In this document: piece by piece, positions 24,982-37,434 of the stretch
Position numbering within the stretch: position 1 is the stretch's first letter
How the letters are laid out: each line of letters begins with the position of its first letter
Source of the DNA: Prostheceraeus crozeri
Taxonomy: Eukaryota; Platyhelminthes; Polycladida; Euryleptidae
Assembly (NCBI GenBank): GCA_907163375.1
Contig: CAJQUW010012443.1
Coordinates: forward strand, 1-64,000
Direction of reading: 5' to 3'
Length of the DNA stretch: 64,000 nt
Notes under the pieces: generated by a model
The model's database searches: none
Seen by the model: only the letters and a program-made list of their open reading frames with translations
Told to the model about the DNA's origin: nothing
Made by a program: the position numbers and the translations under genes

Positions 24982-26639
24982 TTAACCCTCTTCGGTCCAC
25001 CTGTGTACATATGTAAACAAGCAATGCTATAAATTCTGTTAAGATAACGCTGTCTTGTCAAAACTCCAGTTCTAAGATATTTTGTACCGCATTATTACGC
25101 AGTTCGAAAGAAAATTTGAATTTCGGATTCCTTCATATCAAATTAGCAACTCAATCACATAAGGTCCACTCAAGTTCTTTTGATCTGCTAGAGTGTTATT
25201 AATATTCCGTTGAACCTTCGATATCGAAGTGAAACATCCTTACATCGATGCAAATTGATAGATGAATGACTCAACTCAATGAATTATTCAACTTGTCGGA
25301 TGATTGAATTTGACTTTATAAGTAGTATACATTACATGGTCAGTGAGAAGTGATGCCGTACTTTCGCTATTGGTGACATTATTTGTAATGCATCCCTCGA
25401 TGATGTACCCAATAAAGGAGAAGTAACTGGCTTTGCTTGCGACATCCGTAGTAATGATGGGACAATGATTTATCACTTTCGCATGCCCAAACTATATTTA
25501 CACAAGTGGCATAATACTAATGATTTTCACTTGTGGCATAATAGATGATGAAAGTGGTTTTTACTCATGAAAACCAAATTTCATTGATTCCTATAGAATA
25601 AATTGGAGAAAATTGATTCTGACACCACAATTACGTAATTTTCAAGTTTGATGGCCAGTTTGACAAAAGAGAGTTAGTCGAGGATATTGGAGGCTAGTTA
25701 CGGAAAGTGTTATCTTCTTGTCTAGAGTTGTAAAGTAGGTTTAGGAAAAAATGGGTTTCACCAAAAGGATTGGTAATATACGTGTGAAAATGTAAAATGT
25801 TAAATTAGTTAAAGAAAATATGAATAGAAAATTGTAATTTACTGCATTTCAATTTCATTTCTGTGATCTGTTTCGTATGTCATGGACTTCATGTCGTTGA
25901 AAACATTGCGGTAATGCATTGCAGTTGTTTGCATAAGTTGCTGTTTTCACGCATCACAACTTGATTTCAGTAGGTTAATCAATCGAAAATGGCTACCCGT
26001 AGACATGTCGATTTTCGTTTAGATGATGAAGATGAGCCTGTTCTCCTATATCATCGGTCCTCGCACAAGCGGAGCTACTGGGTACGCTCATTCACGCTCA
26101 TGATCAAGGGATTCCTCGACCATCCTCTTTGCTGTCTTCGCAGATGCAGCGAGACGGTATCTTGGTTTCACCTCCTTATTGGATTTATTAGTTCTTTATT
26201 TAGAGCCGAGATATGTAAAACCAAGGACTGCTACAATTTCTATGTTTCAGGACAAAACAATATCAAATCAGCGCAAAATTGTTTATAGACTGACTTCTTC
26301 AACTTTAGGTTGATCGCAAGCATCATTTCTAATGTTAATTAAATTGAATTTGTTACGTCAGTCAAGGATTGATCATGACAGAAGCTTGAGAGTAAGCTTA
26401 TAAGTTTGATCAATTTAGAGGGAGTTTCGGAATACTTCAAAGAAAACTCTGAATCTCAAAATCCGACTGACTTCGATAGAACGTTTGGAATACACTATTT
26501 AAATCAAATCTGATTGAAGAAATGCTTCCGATGAAATTTTCAAACATATTGAAAGAGTTTATCAAAACGACCCTGAATTTTACATTTTAAGCAACAGCAT
26601 TACTTATGATGTCAGTCAGTAGAAGTAATTATGCAAAAA

Positions 26640-27560
26640 TAGAATGAGAATATAATTGAACTTGAATTTGGAAAAACTACATCATCTGAAGCTGAATCAG
26701 TGATATATCAAATGCACAATTGTTTCAAAGATAATATGCCCTGTGCTGTGAAGGCACCCGCTTCAATTATCAGTCTCACAATTGAGAACGAGGAAATAAT
26801 CTACAAATGGTACTCTAAGCCATCTCACTCGAACATAATGTTTTGAAAAGATAGTTGGGTCCCTCAACACGTTAAAAGCAACTTTATTACCGCTACTGAG
26901 CAGCGCATAGAAAAACGCTGTTTGACTCGTGAGTTAAAAGATAGCTCACTGAAAATTATACATGACCGAATGCGCAGTAATGACTACAATCGTCGCGACT
27001 TCAAAAAAAAGAAATAAGTCCAACAGGAAAAGCGCTAAGAAATCAGAAACTGTTAAAATGACCACTAAGTATATCAATGATAGTTGCAATAGAAAACTAA
27101 ATTCCCTTGTTAAAAAATTTAATCTGCCAGTATCCCTAATTAGCAAACCAAGTAAAGAAATTAAATCTGCAACTAAATAACAATTATAGGCCTCGTAAGC
27201 ACACTAATTGTGGGATCTGTGTCAATATTAACGGTCACTATGCTTGTGATGACCGCTTTGTCGTCTGTCAGTTTACTTGCAAACTTTGTAATAAGGCTTA
27301 CATATAGGTCAAACCAGCAGACCTCTCTACGTTCATTATAAAGAACATGCCAGTAGTCTCAGGTTATCCAATAACATTAGTGCACTTTCCGAACATGCTA
27401 ATAGTAGTCATAGCAGCAATATGTCCATTTCAGATTTTGACCTCCACATTCTTGACAAACGTAAATCACCAATAGAAGCTCGTCTAAAAGAAGCTATGTA
27501 CATACGTGATAGGAATCCAGATCTAAACCGTAAACACGACCTGGTCGATTGAGAGATGCT
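26640..27560 (+). mobile_element. Penelope-like element relic (RT tail and GIY-YIG)
   Basis: The + strand shows, in order, pieces of the C-terminal reverse-transcriptase/linker region (WVPQHVKSNFITATEQRIEK near 26853), the connector KYINDSCNRKLNSLVKKFNL (27068-27127), a zinc-like CxxC stretch with NCGIC and CKLCNKAYI, and the GIY-YIG body to about 27551. It is broken by several stops and frame changes. A decayed hammerhead-like motif follows at 27638, as expected for this class. Confidence 0.75.
27182..27551 (+). pseudogene. GIY-YIG endonuclease domain of the Penelope relic
   Basis: The frame reads PRKHTNCGICVNINGHYACD, then FVVCQFTCKLCNKAYI (the Y-I-G region), then QTSRPLYVHYKEHASSLRL and, near the end, KSPIEARLKEAMYIRDRNPD followed by LNRKHD. 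These are the R-x-x-x-H block, catalytic Glu helix and terminal Asn of Penelope GIY-YIG domains. A stop lies at the YIG position and the link to the upstream piece changes frame, so this is a relic. The sequence differs clearly from the copy at 2023-2319, so two Penelope families or ages are present. Confidence 0.75.
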
Positions 27561-27637
27561 CTCGTCTAAGCGACTAGACAAAGACAGTATTAAAGCACGT
27601 TCACTGATTTGTTCGGCACATTCTGCACGTTTTTACC

Positions 27638-27676
27638 AGACACTGAGTCTGCGACTGCGTCGCGAAGCGTCTGTCT
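27638..27676 (+). ncRNA. Decayed hammerhead-like motif behind the Penelope relic
   Basis: Helix I AGACA/TGTCT (27638-27642 and 27672-27676) encloses CTGAGTCT, helix II GCGAC/GTCGC with loop TGC (27651-27663), GAAGC and GTC. Two core positions of CUGANGA and one of GAAAC are changed, so it should be inactive. The helices and spacing match the motifs at 1816 and 12870. Confidence 0.5.
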
Positions 27677-28279
27677 CACATTCGCGTTTTTGGAAATTTT
27701 TCGTCAATTTGAAATTTCTTGACAAATGACTTACTTTCTGTTACTAGGTTCTACAAAGCTAATGTGGCGGGGTATGAAGGTGATAATTTGTTGTGGATAG
27801 TTGGTGACACTGTACAGCACATTCAAGATAGTATATCATTATTTTTGCCATTGACCGTTGATTGTCTTGAACAAAACAAAGTGGAATCAAACTGATCCAA
27901 AACTCAATGTATGGAGTTCGGAAAAATCCTCAGATTACCTGTTTTTTTAACAACAATGGACAATTGATCTAAAAATATGCTATTCGGTGTAACTATCAAC
28001 TGTAATGTAAATTTCAATATGACAGTCCCATTCAAAGGTACTTCTGTTCTTCCTCACCCCCACACTTTTCAGAGACTGTAAATGTTCTACAAGTCAGATA
28101 ACAGGAGTTTTACACACTCAACGCTATGCGACGTTAGTGAGACTGCCCGTAGGAGCAAGAGAAGATCGCTGACGATGCAACACTTCTGGGTGTCAACAAC
28201 AGAAATGTGGGGGGAAAGAATAGAAGTGCCCATTCAAGATATCATTATCGATGAAAACATTCTTTCGGACAGGAATGAT

Positions 28280-28410
28280 ATGCAAAATTTCTTCCCGGAA
28301 AACTCTTGTCTATGATGGCAGTTATTACTCGAGCTGAAAGCCGTTGTGAAAGCTCGAGCACTAAATTCTACCATCATGCAGACTAGAGTTTCCGGGAAGA
28401 AATTTTACAT
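28280..28410. mobile_element. Hairpin MITE
   Basis: Arms starting ATG(C/T)AAAATTTCTTCCCGG and reaching ACTCGAGCT pair across a short loop (about 28338-28352). The copy is 131 bp. The open frame that ends inside it (28082-28315 +) is not supported as a gene. Confidence 0.65.
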
Positions 28411-29460
28411 AAGATGTCATCAATAGTTTCATTCACGAATCAAATTTAGTGGTAGGTCTAAGCATACAAATCGTGAAAAGTACTTCGTTGGTGTAACTAT
28501 GTTTAGATTGATGGAAACTTATGTTCTCCTTCACTTCTATTACGCAATTCCACATTGTTAAGTCTCGCATTCTCTGCATCAAGGACATCAGGACTCATTC
28601 ATGAAAGGCAAACCTCGCATTAGCCATTCAATGAAGGTTTTCAAAACTTGGTTCAATACTCCAAATGTAATATTAGATCCACTCGGTCTCCATGAACACA
28701 AGTTAGACACTTTTATGACAAACAAATACTTTCATGAATTCCACTAGAAGATCAATATATCAAAGTGGAAACTCAGGTATGAAAGACATGATCACTCTTT
28801 TCCGAAAGACACAATAGGATAATAATCCAAATAATAACATATCATCCATCCTGCAAGTGCAGTGAACTATAGTATTCAGCGACAAGGCATTCTCTGAGGC
28901 CTTTTGATAACGATCAGGCTACATCAGTCAGAATAAAAATTGTTAAACAATTAATCGAAATTTCATCAGATATTTGAACAAAATCGGCATATAAAAATTT
29001 TTCACTGAAATACAGTTGGTCTGTCATGAGCAACATAGAAATTGTAGTAGTCCGTGGTAAAACTAAGACCTCGTTTGATATCTGGTCGTTCACTGTGATT
29101 GAAGCTGTTGTTCGCAGACCATTTCTTTCTTTGAGCGGAAGCAATCTTCCATTCAGTACACCCTTCCAGTCTGGTGGTGAAATCCTGCAGTTTTCATCTG
29201 CTTCCTCACTTCCGCTGATCGATAACATCTACATGCGGAGGATTCCGTACAATGATGAAAGTAGCGTTATCACTGTCTATGGTTTACAGAAATTTGCTCT
29301 ATGAATAGTTTTCTCTATTCTCCACCTTCATGATTTCCTGTGCGGCAGTGCGGTAAGAAGTATTAAAGCGGTGGCTCTTCAGCTGTGCTTTAAACAAACA
29401 TTTCGAACATGTTATCAAACGTGAAGAAAATGGGTAGGTGTGAATTCGACCACCAGAGAC

Positions 29461-29881
29461 TAGAGCTGGTACGATTAGTCAATATTCAAAAACTGTTGAT
29501 TATGATTGGGATTATGATAGGCTTGATTACCATTATGATTGATTAAGGTTTTCGAAATTGTTATTATGATTAACGTGGTCAGACGTTTTCTCGTGAGCGC
29601 TGGGTAGGTTGAATATGATGATGGTCAAGTGACGTGTAGGAAAGATATTCCATGACGAGGCGTGAACGCATGTTCATGACCGTGCATCAATGATTTTCCG
29701 TCCTTACGTAGTGTAGCAGTCACTCTGCCATCGGCGGCCGAGTTCTCATCTCAACTGATGTTCGGATGACAAAAAATCAAATTTAAGCAAATGTACTGAT
29801 TAATTGTGATTTTGATTATGATTGATTAAATTTTCAAAACTTTTATTATGATTAAGATTTTGATTGATTAATCCAGATCTA
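29461..29881. mobile_element. hAT-type non-autonomous element
   Basis: The left end TAGAGCTGG and the right end, reversed, TAGATCTGG form short inverted repeats. They are flanked by CCAGAGAC (29453-29460) and CCGGAGAC (29882-29889), an 8-bp target duplication with one mismatch, the usual hAT size. The interior is rich in ATTATGATTGATTA words and has no frame. Confidence 0.7.
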
Positions 29882-30616
29882 CCGGAGACTGCTGAAGACG
29901 CATAGGGTAGGAGAGATCTCGTTTATGCACTATCAACCTCGATAAATCACTTTTTTGGTTGTTCGGGTCCTGTTGCCCTTCTTCTACTATGATTTTCAAC
30001 CTGATTCCCCTATTAACCCTGATCTGCATAAATATTAAATAATATATATTCTACTCTAGGATTGTCTGTATCGCTTTTTACTCATGACCCCAATCATGCC
30101 TTGATATGCTAGGACAACATGCAGTTCTACAATTATGTCGTTCATTTCTGTTGCCGTGAGTTTATCTCATAAATCTCAAAGTCCAGTGTGCAATAGTTGG
30201 GAAATCACCATGCGTGCTATTTGTCAAAAAGCTGTATCTGATTACGTGGCTGTAATGAGATATTGGACATCTGCTATTGTCACAGGTCTGATGTCATATG
30301 GTCGTTCAAGAAAACCTAGGTGTGTGTCGTTACGTTTCATACAGGGATTGAATATCAATACAAAGCATTGTAAGCGCTGAGTAAAGTAGAAGCTGAGCCT
30401 GAAACAGAAACTCGTCAATAACTCAACCAACTTTTCTCAACGGTAGATGCTAGCGTAAAGAGGGTTTAGGGAAGATTAATAGTGCTCACGTGATAATAGT
30501 TTCCCGTATAAGCGAACTACCGTGTTCTTCTTAAAATTGCGTTCGTCGACAATTTTCGTTTGATTTGAGTTCTAATTTTAGCGCCAATATTACGAAATTA
30601 TTCCTTGATCTATTGA

Positions 30617-30638
30617 GAAGAGAGAGAGAGAGAGAGCG
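30617..30638. repeat. (GA)n microsatellite
   Basis: An uninterrupted run of about ten GA units. Confidence 0.9.
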
Positions 30639-31096
30639 AGACTGACGATTGAATTGCGCATGAAGAAATATTGTTAGTACTCCGAAATTGGGAATTGCGG
30701 AATCCACGTAAACTGGACCTATGGATTCAATATTGAACTGTGGAACTGTGTAACTCTCTAGACACACGTGCGGAGCCTTTCCTAACTGCAGCAGCAGAGA
30801 GGTAGGAGTTTCATGGTCAAGCAGCTGCGAGACTTAGACATATATACAGTCAGAAGTCCGAGAATACTTCGTCCTTTTGTCCGTATATTCTGTGCTTAAG
30901 AGCGTGTAAATTCTCGTTTGCACTTGAACGTGTCCCGGAATTTTGTGCACATAACCGACGTCGGCTGCACTGGTTGTAAATTTTTTTTAGTAAATATTTT
31001 CGTATTTAAACATTAACTCAATATCAAAGGCAAACATTTTTGATTATGATTTGCGAAGCATCTCTGTAGACAATAAGATAGACAATAAGTCTCTCC

Positions 31097-32174
31097 TAGA
31101 GATGTACCTAAGCCGAGCCGAGCTTGCGACAGCTCGGTTCGAGTTGATATAATCTGCTTGCGGCTCTGTTCGGCTTTATTTCTTTGAGCCTCTTGGAGCC
31201 GCGGCCTTACGTAGAATATTGTCATAGGAAGTCGAAAGAAAGGGCATCCCGACTGAAAATCCCACAATGCTAAATCTAAAGTTTGAATATGACAGGACCG
31301 TCAAAGCGTCCTCAGAAGGTGCCATGACGTTTAAGCTTCATTCGCATTTATAATCTTGCACTATTGAAGGTGGTAATTGTGGTTACGTGGTGGGACAAGA
31401 CAATTGCATTAGATCAGCTACTCACCTATGAGCAATATCTAGGCCATTTTCCTTGCCTGAATTCAGCATTGCAAGTTTCGATATTCATGCTGATGTTGAT
31501 GAAATTTGCTTTAGCAGAGTGACTGGCTAAGTTCCTCATAACTTATTAAGAATTATTGTCCGTACGCCTGATCTCAAAGAACAGTGTGCGCTGCGATAAG
31601 CGTCGTTTTTTGAAAATTTCATTATTTAACAGAAGCATGAGATTGTTGGAGAAACGGCAAGTTAATAGTAGATTAAGAAATATGATGGAATTCTTAGCAA
31701 ATTAGCTATTTGTATAATATCTTGGTACATCAATAAACGAAGCAGGAAATGTAGTAGCTTAATTAATAAGCACAGCTGTACATTAAAATTGTATCTATGC
31801 AGCCTGGAACATTCAGAAGATTGTAATGCAACCGTTGCTAACTTTATTCGAAACTCTAATGGCAAACATTAATAAATGTTTCCTCAGAAACATATTGATG
31901 ATGCATTTATTTCTTTTAGCAAATCACAGTACAATTTCTCAGTATTAGTGCGTACATTGTAAATTCTTTTTTCTACATCAAATGCTCTATATTCTAAAAT
32001 TTGCGAAAATGCTATATGTAGACCAGTCTATAGTAGAAGGGTAAATTTTAGCCATGTTTTAGCCAAGGTTCTTGCGGCTCATCTACAACAACGTGCGGCT
32101 CAGCTCGGCTTGGCTCAAATATCTCCAAAATACATCGGCTCGCAGCTCGTCTGGGCAAATCATTTGTATCTCTA
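31097..32174. mobile_element. Candidate hAT-like non-autonomous element
   Basis: Both ends read TAGAGAT- inward (31097 and, reversed, 32174). Both subterminal regions are enriched in GGCTC/GAGCC words (31107-31205 and 32065-32150) within AT-rich sequence. TAGAGATG is a common hAT start. I found no clear 8-bp duplication and no transposase frame. Confidence 0.5.
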
Positions 32175-34871
32175 CCTATTTTTGTCATCACTGAAAGAAA
32201 TTATCAAGGGCGACAAGTACCTCGTGCACCTTGAGATGCACTGCATTCATGAATGAGCCTTTTTTATTGATAAAGATGCCGTACTAAACTAATGTTCATT
32301 TGACTTTTTGGTTCAAGTAGGTAATGCAGAAATACGAAAAATCAATGCAGATGGTAGAATCAATCAAATTAGTCCATTACAGCGGCATTTCCTCTATCTG
32401 TCCTTCTGGTTGCAAGTCCTGAACCCAATGAAGTGGGCTCAGGTTTTCAAATGGAGAAGATTGAGATGGCACAACCAAATATGTAGTGCTGAGTAAGACG
32501 AGAAACTAAGTTGATACATTTAATTCTGATATAATTGTGGGATTGCGAATATATGGTACTTGCGAAAATAGAAATGAGTAATGCAATGTTAAGTTCTAAA
32601 CTTGCAGACAGGAGAGAAAAATTAACTGGCCTAAAACATCAATCAGATACGAGTATGGTTCGCGTGAACTACTACTAGTAGAGAAATTTATTTCATTTTT
32701 AACATTCGCTTTTGTCTGGAATGCAGCGGAATTCCAGTGTGGCTGTAATTTTAATAAAACACGGATGTCATTGTCTTTTGACTGAGTCTGCTCGTGGCTT
32801 GCATCGACTTATTGGGTGGAATTTTGTGAGAATTATCACTTGCACATTCTCTACAGTGATGGAAGTATATACTTCCATCAGATGCCGACAAAATGACCTA
32901 TTGTCGCTTAGTAGAAACATCTGGCAGACATCATATTCGAACTTCTTTATGAAATATGCTCGGCCGTCCTACTTAAGATTCAGCTTGTAAGTTTCCCATC
33001 TCTGCTCTTTTCTTATATCTTTTCTAATGTACTATTCTGGTTGACAAGACGTTTTGTTTTGGTCTTCGTCAGTCTTACTGGGATTCAAAATCTAATCGAA
33101 AGTCAACCCATCAACCCCCCCGCGCGATGGTAGCCAATCGACATTGAGAAGGCGCTGGATGCAGAAGGTAGTCAAGTGTAAAGTTATTTTTTACAACTCC
33201 AAATATGGTGACTTGGATCAAATACTTGGAAAGTTTCTTCTCCGATTCTACTGCAACTAAAATATCATCTCCCACCAACTAGTCAATTAGGACTATGTTA
33301 ATTGGGTTCCAGCGAAGTTTCACTTTCCGCTATTGATTCATGACGGAAATTGATTCGTCTTCATTGACATTTACTACATTTTTTGACACAATGCCTCCGT
33401 CAACAAATTTCAATAAAGATGTTCTGCATTTGTCATAGAGGCATGAAATCAAAAGAAGCAAAATTATATAAAGATCGAAGCATGTCAAGTTCCAGCTCAA
33501 ATTCATTTCGTTATCGACCACAACCTGAATCCATTCACCTCAACTATTGCCGATTGAGCACTCTTCTTTTGCCCAATGAAAGATTTTCTATATGGAAAAG
33601 TTTCGAGAAGTATATGATTGAAGCATGCAGGATACAAGCACTGTCATCCGAACATTTAGTTAGGATTTTTCGTAACCCGTTATTCATCAGCCATCAGCCA
33701 TCAGCCGTAAGTTAAAGGCCTTTACGTATGGCAATCCAGTACTGATGACATCATCATTATTGATGTGCAGGTACGGGAAATTTCTTTGGAATGACGGTTT
33801 GCGCCTTAAGACTTTTTTCTTTGTTGTCTATTAAATTAAATTCGTTCAGTTAAGTGAATTCCAGGATTTGTGGCTTATTTCTAGACGCTCGACCCGATCT
33901 GAGTTGTGAAAGAATGCTTGAAATAATTTTTATCTGTGCTCAGTTTGTTGAGTGTCTGTAATCATGGTTCATTCTTCAGTGAAATCGTATTGTTTACATA
34001 CGACACCTATGAATGCGTCATCTCTGCACCTGTTGTTTTAGGTTATAGCAGTGTATCTTGCAAGCTTAATTGTATTATGCTCAAAACACGCATGTCAAAT
34101 ATCCGTCTTTTGCTTAGTCTCCTGTTCATTGAAATCTGATAACCATGAGTGGGCTGTACGCGATGCACCAGTTCTCGGGCCGGTGCACCTATACGTGCAC
34201 GAATTTCGATCAATAAGATATTTTACTGTATAGTGCATTTCCAATGGTGCCGGACCTAACAAACGGAAAAACTCGATCCGCACTATGTTGGACAACATTG
34301 AATAGCTCAGCTGTATGTTGGACACGACACGACTTATTTCACCAGTAGCCTGCAAAACACACAACCTCAGCCATTTCATTTTGTCCAACATATTTGTACA
34401 GATCCATTTTCCTCTGTTACGTCTGACAGCAATTTGTTTCAATTACAATTCATTCATTTATCTGTGATCTTAGTTATAGCAAATATAGAGAAGTAATATT
34501 TAAAGCATGTATTACAATCAATCCAAGGAGAACATCATTCAATTATATATCAATTCAATTTGAACAATTTCTACATGAAACCGCTAATTTCTACTGAAGC
34601 ATGATGAAAATCACGGTTATATCATAAAATCTGCGGTGCATTTCCCGAAGTTGAAAAAAAAGATGAAAATTATCTGCTTTCTGAATTTAAAGAAATCATT
34701 GTATTAATCAATTTATTTTATTCATATTGACTTGTGTATTTGTCGGTAGCGGCAATCGCGAATTATCAGCATTTTTTCCTCTCATTTTGTTAGATATGCA
34801 CGAGTATTAATTGCTTCATTTTATGTGGAAATAGAAAGCCAACGAATTCATGGAATCACTTAATTTTTCAG

Positions 34872-34947
34872 TGATAAAAACTCGATTACAAACGTTGCAG
34901 AAAGGTCAGGGCGAAGAACACTTCACCGGTATTGTTGATTGTATAAG
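34872..34947 (+). CDS. SLC25A22: Mitochondrial glutamate carrier, second-to-last exon
   Basis: After a TTTTTCAG acceptor the exon completes the third carrier signature as VIKTRLQTLQKGQGEEHF and continues TGIVDCIR, ending before GTAAGT. With the exon at 16218 it restores PFDVIKTRLQ. This is the matrix loop of the third carrier repeat; the family has VVKTRLQSLQRG, then a YSGILDCAR-like segment. The frame is maintained across both junctions. The next intron, 34948-35008, is only 61 bases, in sharp contrast to the 18.6-kb one before. Confidence 0.9.
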
Positions 34948-35008
34948 GTAAGTTGGTAATTATTTAGCCCAGCTGCTGACGTCCTCTAGCATCTGATTTT
35001 CTTTTCAG

Positions 35009-35153
35009 GAAGACTTATCGCATCGATGGTGTGAAGGGATTTTTTAAAGGAGCGGGTTGTCGAATGTTGGTAATTGCACCATTGTTTGGAATTGCTCAGA
35101 CAGTGTATTTCCTCGGCGTTGCCGAACTATTACTTCATAAGTGTGGATATTAG
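35009..35153 (+). CDS. SLC25A22: Mitochondrial glutamate carrier, last exon
   Basis: The exon follows a CTTTTCAG acceptor and encodes [36 protein letters not shown], then [11 protein letters not shown] and a TAG stop at 35151-35153. This is the matrix amphipathic helix (G-x-x-G-F-F-K-G) and the sixth transmembrane helix. The segment [15 protein letters not shown] is the C-terminal hallmark of the glutamate carriers SLC25A22/SLC25A18. The three exons give about 105 of roughly 320 residues expected, so some 215 N-terminal residues lie upstream, unrecognised or outside the window. No AATAAA was found close behind the stop. Confidence 0.92.
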
Positions 35154-37194
35154 ATCAGATTTCGCATTGATTTGACAAGTCTTTCTGAATTTTGAAAGGC
35201 AAGATCACCGCTGTGATGTACACATATCCTTTTTCTGAGATCTGCTTAGTTACCGTGATATTGATACTCTTGTTGGTCTGCAAGTAGCATTTAATAAGCC
35301 TCGTCTAGTCGCAAATGTGATAAAGAAGACTGCATCGAGTGAAAGTCAAGTTTCCATCATAACATTTTTGATCATATGATGATTGGTAGATTTCAGACAA
35401 CTTATTTTTTATACTTGAAAATTGATATTTTAAGAGAGTTTCCAATGATTAAAATATTCATAATAAGTTCTCTCGCTTAATCCCAATGTTGAATTGTATT
35501 TATGTCATTCCACGAGTATATTCTTCGATCCGATTGTTCATTTATTTATATAATTTTGGTGCAATATGCAAGCATTCAACGAATCGATAATCACATCACA
35601 TGTGTGCATGTAAAGGGCTGTTTTGTTTTAACGACTTGAGTTAATTAACAGTGATATTTTTTAGAGAATACTGAACAGAAAATGAAATCATCGATGTGCA
35701 CATAGACAAATATTGTTGTTTCATAATAGGCAGTGATCGCCTTCGTTTTGTGATTTGATTTTGGAGCTTCTGGAAGTTGTATTTTTGTGTGAAAAAAGTG
35801 CTTTTCTGAAAAACCAGTTGTCTTTATTAGAAGGAGCTGATCAAAAGTTCGATTGTGTTTTCATTGTTGCACTTTAAAGACGCACAAGCTAACAATAGGT
35901 CTCCAATAAGAACTTAAACTTGCATGCTCAAAAATCGGATCCACGTTAGCTCAGAAATGTGAATAGTTCACTTACTTGATAGGCTGGCTGACAAGATTAC
36001 TCAATGATTGAAGAAGTATATCAAAGAAAGTTATAGTCTATTCTTGATACAAACTCGAAGTAGAAAAGCTGGTTGTAGAAATTACCAATATGTCGTTTTT
36101 TCACGCCTGCTTGCGATCTTGAACAAAAGATGTTGCGGTTATTGCTTTCCCCTTCAGAAGGTTCCCGTGGTCGGAGGCGCAGGAAGTTTGTGACAAACAA
36201 AACATCTACGTTAAAATGTCAGATCGAAACGCGTTTATTTAAGCGCTCGAAGTTTCATGAGTAAAATTTAGCATAGGCCTTCGCAAGCTATTCAAACGAT
36301 CATGTCCTCTCAAATGACCTCTGCGCTATATTTTTGAGAACTTTATTTGAAAGTTCGCCTTAAAAAACCAAAATTGCGCCTAAAATTAAAGCAGAAATTC
36401 CAGTGATGTTCACGTATTCCGCTAATTGCTTCCATTGTCTGATTGCGTGTATGGTATCATGGTTGATGGGTCAAATCGTGGCATAATTTATACCACGCAG
36501 AATAAGCCTAACATTGCATTGTGTTTAGCCAATGCCTGTTAGCCATATTGTGTTTTGCAACAAATTTCAAGTTTATACCGGGTTATGTAGTTTTTAGTCA
36601 CAAAGAATGAAATCTGGATTTCAAAGATCTAATTGATGAATTGAATAGTATAAGGGACGAATGAAAGCAATCTAAAACTCAAGGCAAAAGATATTACGGT
36701 TGAAAAAAGACGCATTAACTTCAATTTTTCCAACCCTGGCAAGATTTCAATTGCTGTGCATATGTTCATCAGAGATGCTCAGAGCCAACCCGAAGCTACC
36801 CCTTACACATAAAAGTTGTAGATGTTATAAAATAGAGCTTTCAAGCAATTTTCTGGAGACATCATGCAGCAAACAGAGCTTCCAGCCAGAAAAGGTAGAA
36901 AGTATGGTTGCCCTAGGGCCCCGTACCGTGGCCTGAAAAATTTTAGCAGCGGTCGAGTCACGCGTCGATCAGGTGCTGAATAGGTCTGCAGGCGCAATGC
37001 TGCGATTATCCTGCCACATCAGATGAAGTCAAACCTAAGCACCCGGTTAACAATCCTACGTAGCAATCAGTGCCAAACGTTCCAAAGCGTAGCGTGGCAA
37101 GTTGGTTGGTGGCAGTACGCAGCAGCTACGTAGCTAATGAAACTTATCCTACACTTACAGCATATTTTCAGCGCTTTTGACGTTCTGCCTATAT
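35154..37194. other. 3' flank of the glutamate carrier; no further gene seen
   Basis: The 3' untranslated region must begin here, but its end cannot be placed because no AATAAA stands out soon after the stop. From about 37040 CTACGTAGC words begin to appear (37051, 37125). Confidence 0.5.
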
Positions 37195-37420
37195 GAGCGT
37201 TGCTGCTCGGTTGCTTCTACGTAGCAAATGCGTCGTGGATGCGTAGCAGTCGGTAGCTGCTCAGTTGCTTCTACGTAGCAAATAAACGTTGCGGATACGT
37301 AGCAGTCGGTAGCTGCTCGGTTGCCTCTACGTAGCAGTTAAACGTTGTGGATACGTAGCAGTCGGTAGCTGCTCGGTTGCTTCTACGCAGCACATTTGCG
37401 TTGTGTTTACGTAGAAGTAA
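37195..37420. repeat. 54-56-bp tandem repeat with CTACGTAGC core
   Basis: About four units start near 37202, 37256, 37312 and 37368. Each has GCTGCTCGGTTGC, TTCTACGTAGCA, a variable ACGTTG(T/C)GGAT and ACGTAGCAGTCGGTA. The palindromic core CTACGTAG also occurs at the borders of the large palindrome at 54904-60434. Confidence 0.85.
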
Positions 37421-37434
37421 AAAAAAAATTCGTA

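Larger units (their letters stand above)
16315..34871 (+). other. 18.6-kb intron of the glutamate carrier
   Basis: The intron runs from the GTGAGT donor to the TTTTTCAG acceptor and splits the PFD/VIKTR signature. Apart from the repeats and the possible nested exons listed separately, I see no gene in 16315-19744, 20823-23100, 24990-26640, 28411-29460, 29890-31096 or 32175-34871. Open frames there (for example 17437-17643 +, 25989-26288 +, 33383-33715 +) lack a recognisable domain. Confidence 0.8.

Noticed and set aside
25989-26288. 99-codon frame with a fair start context and KRSYWVRSF, loosely like the start of PIF/Harbinger transposases
   Set aside because: One short basic motif is too little. 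No DDE block or inverted ends were found nearby.
28914-29304. Overlapping frames of 104 and 92 codons on opposite strands
   Set aside because: Neither shows a motif; opposite-strand overlap is typical of chance open frames.
33383-33715. 110-codon + strand frame in the carrier intron
   Set aside because: No recognisable domain, no splice context, and the length is not unusual for AT-rich sequence of this size.
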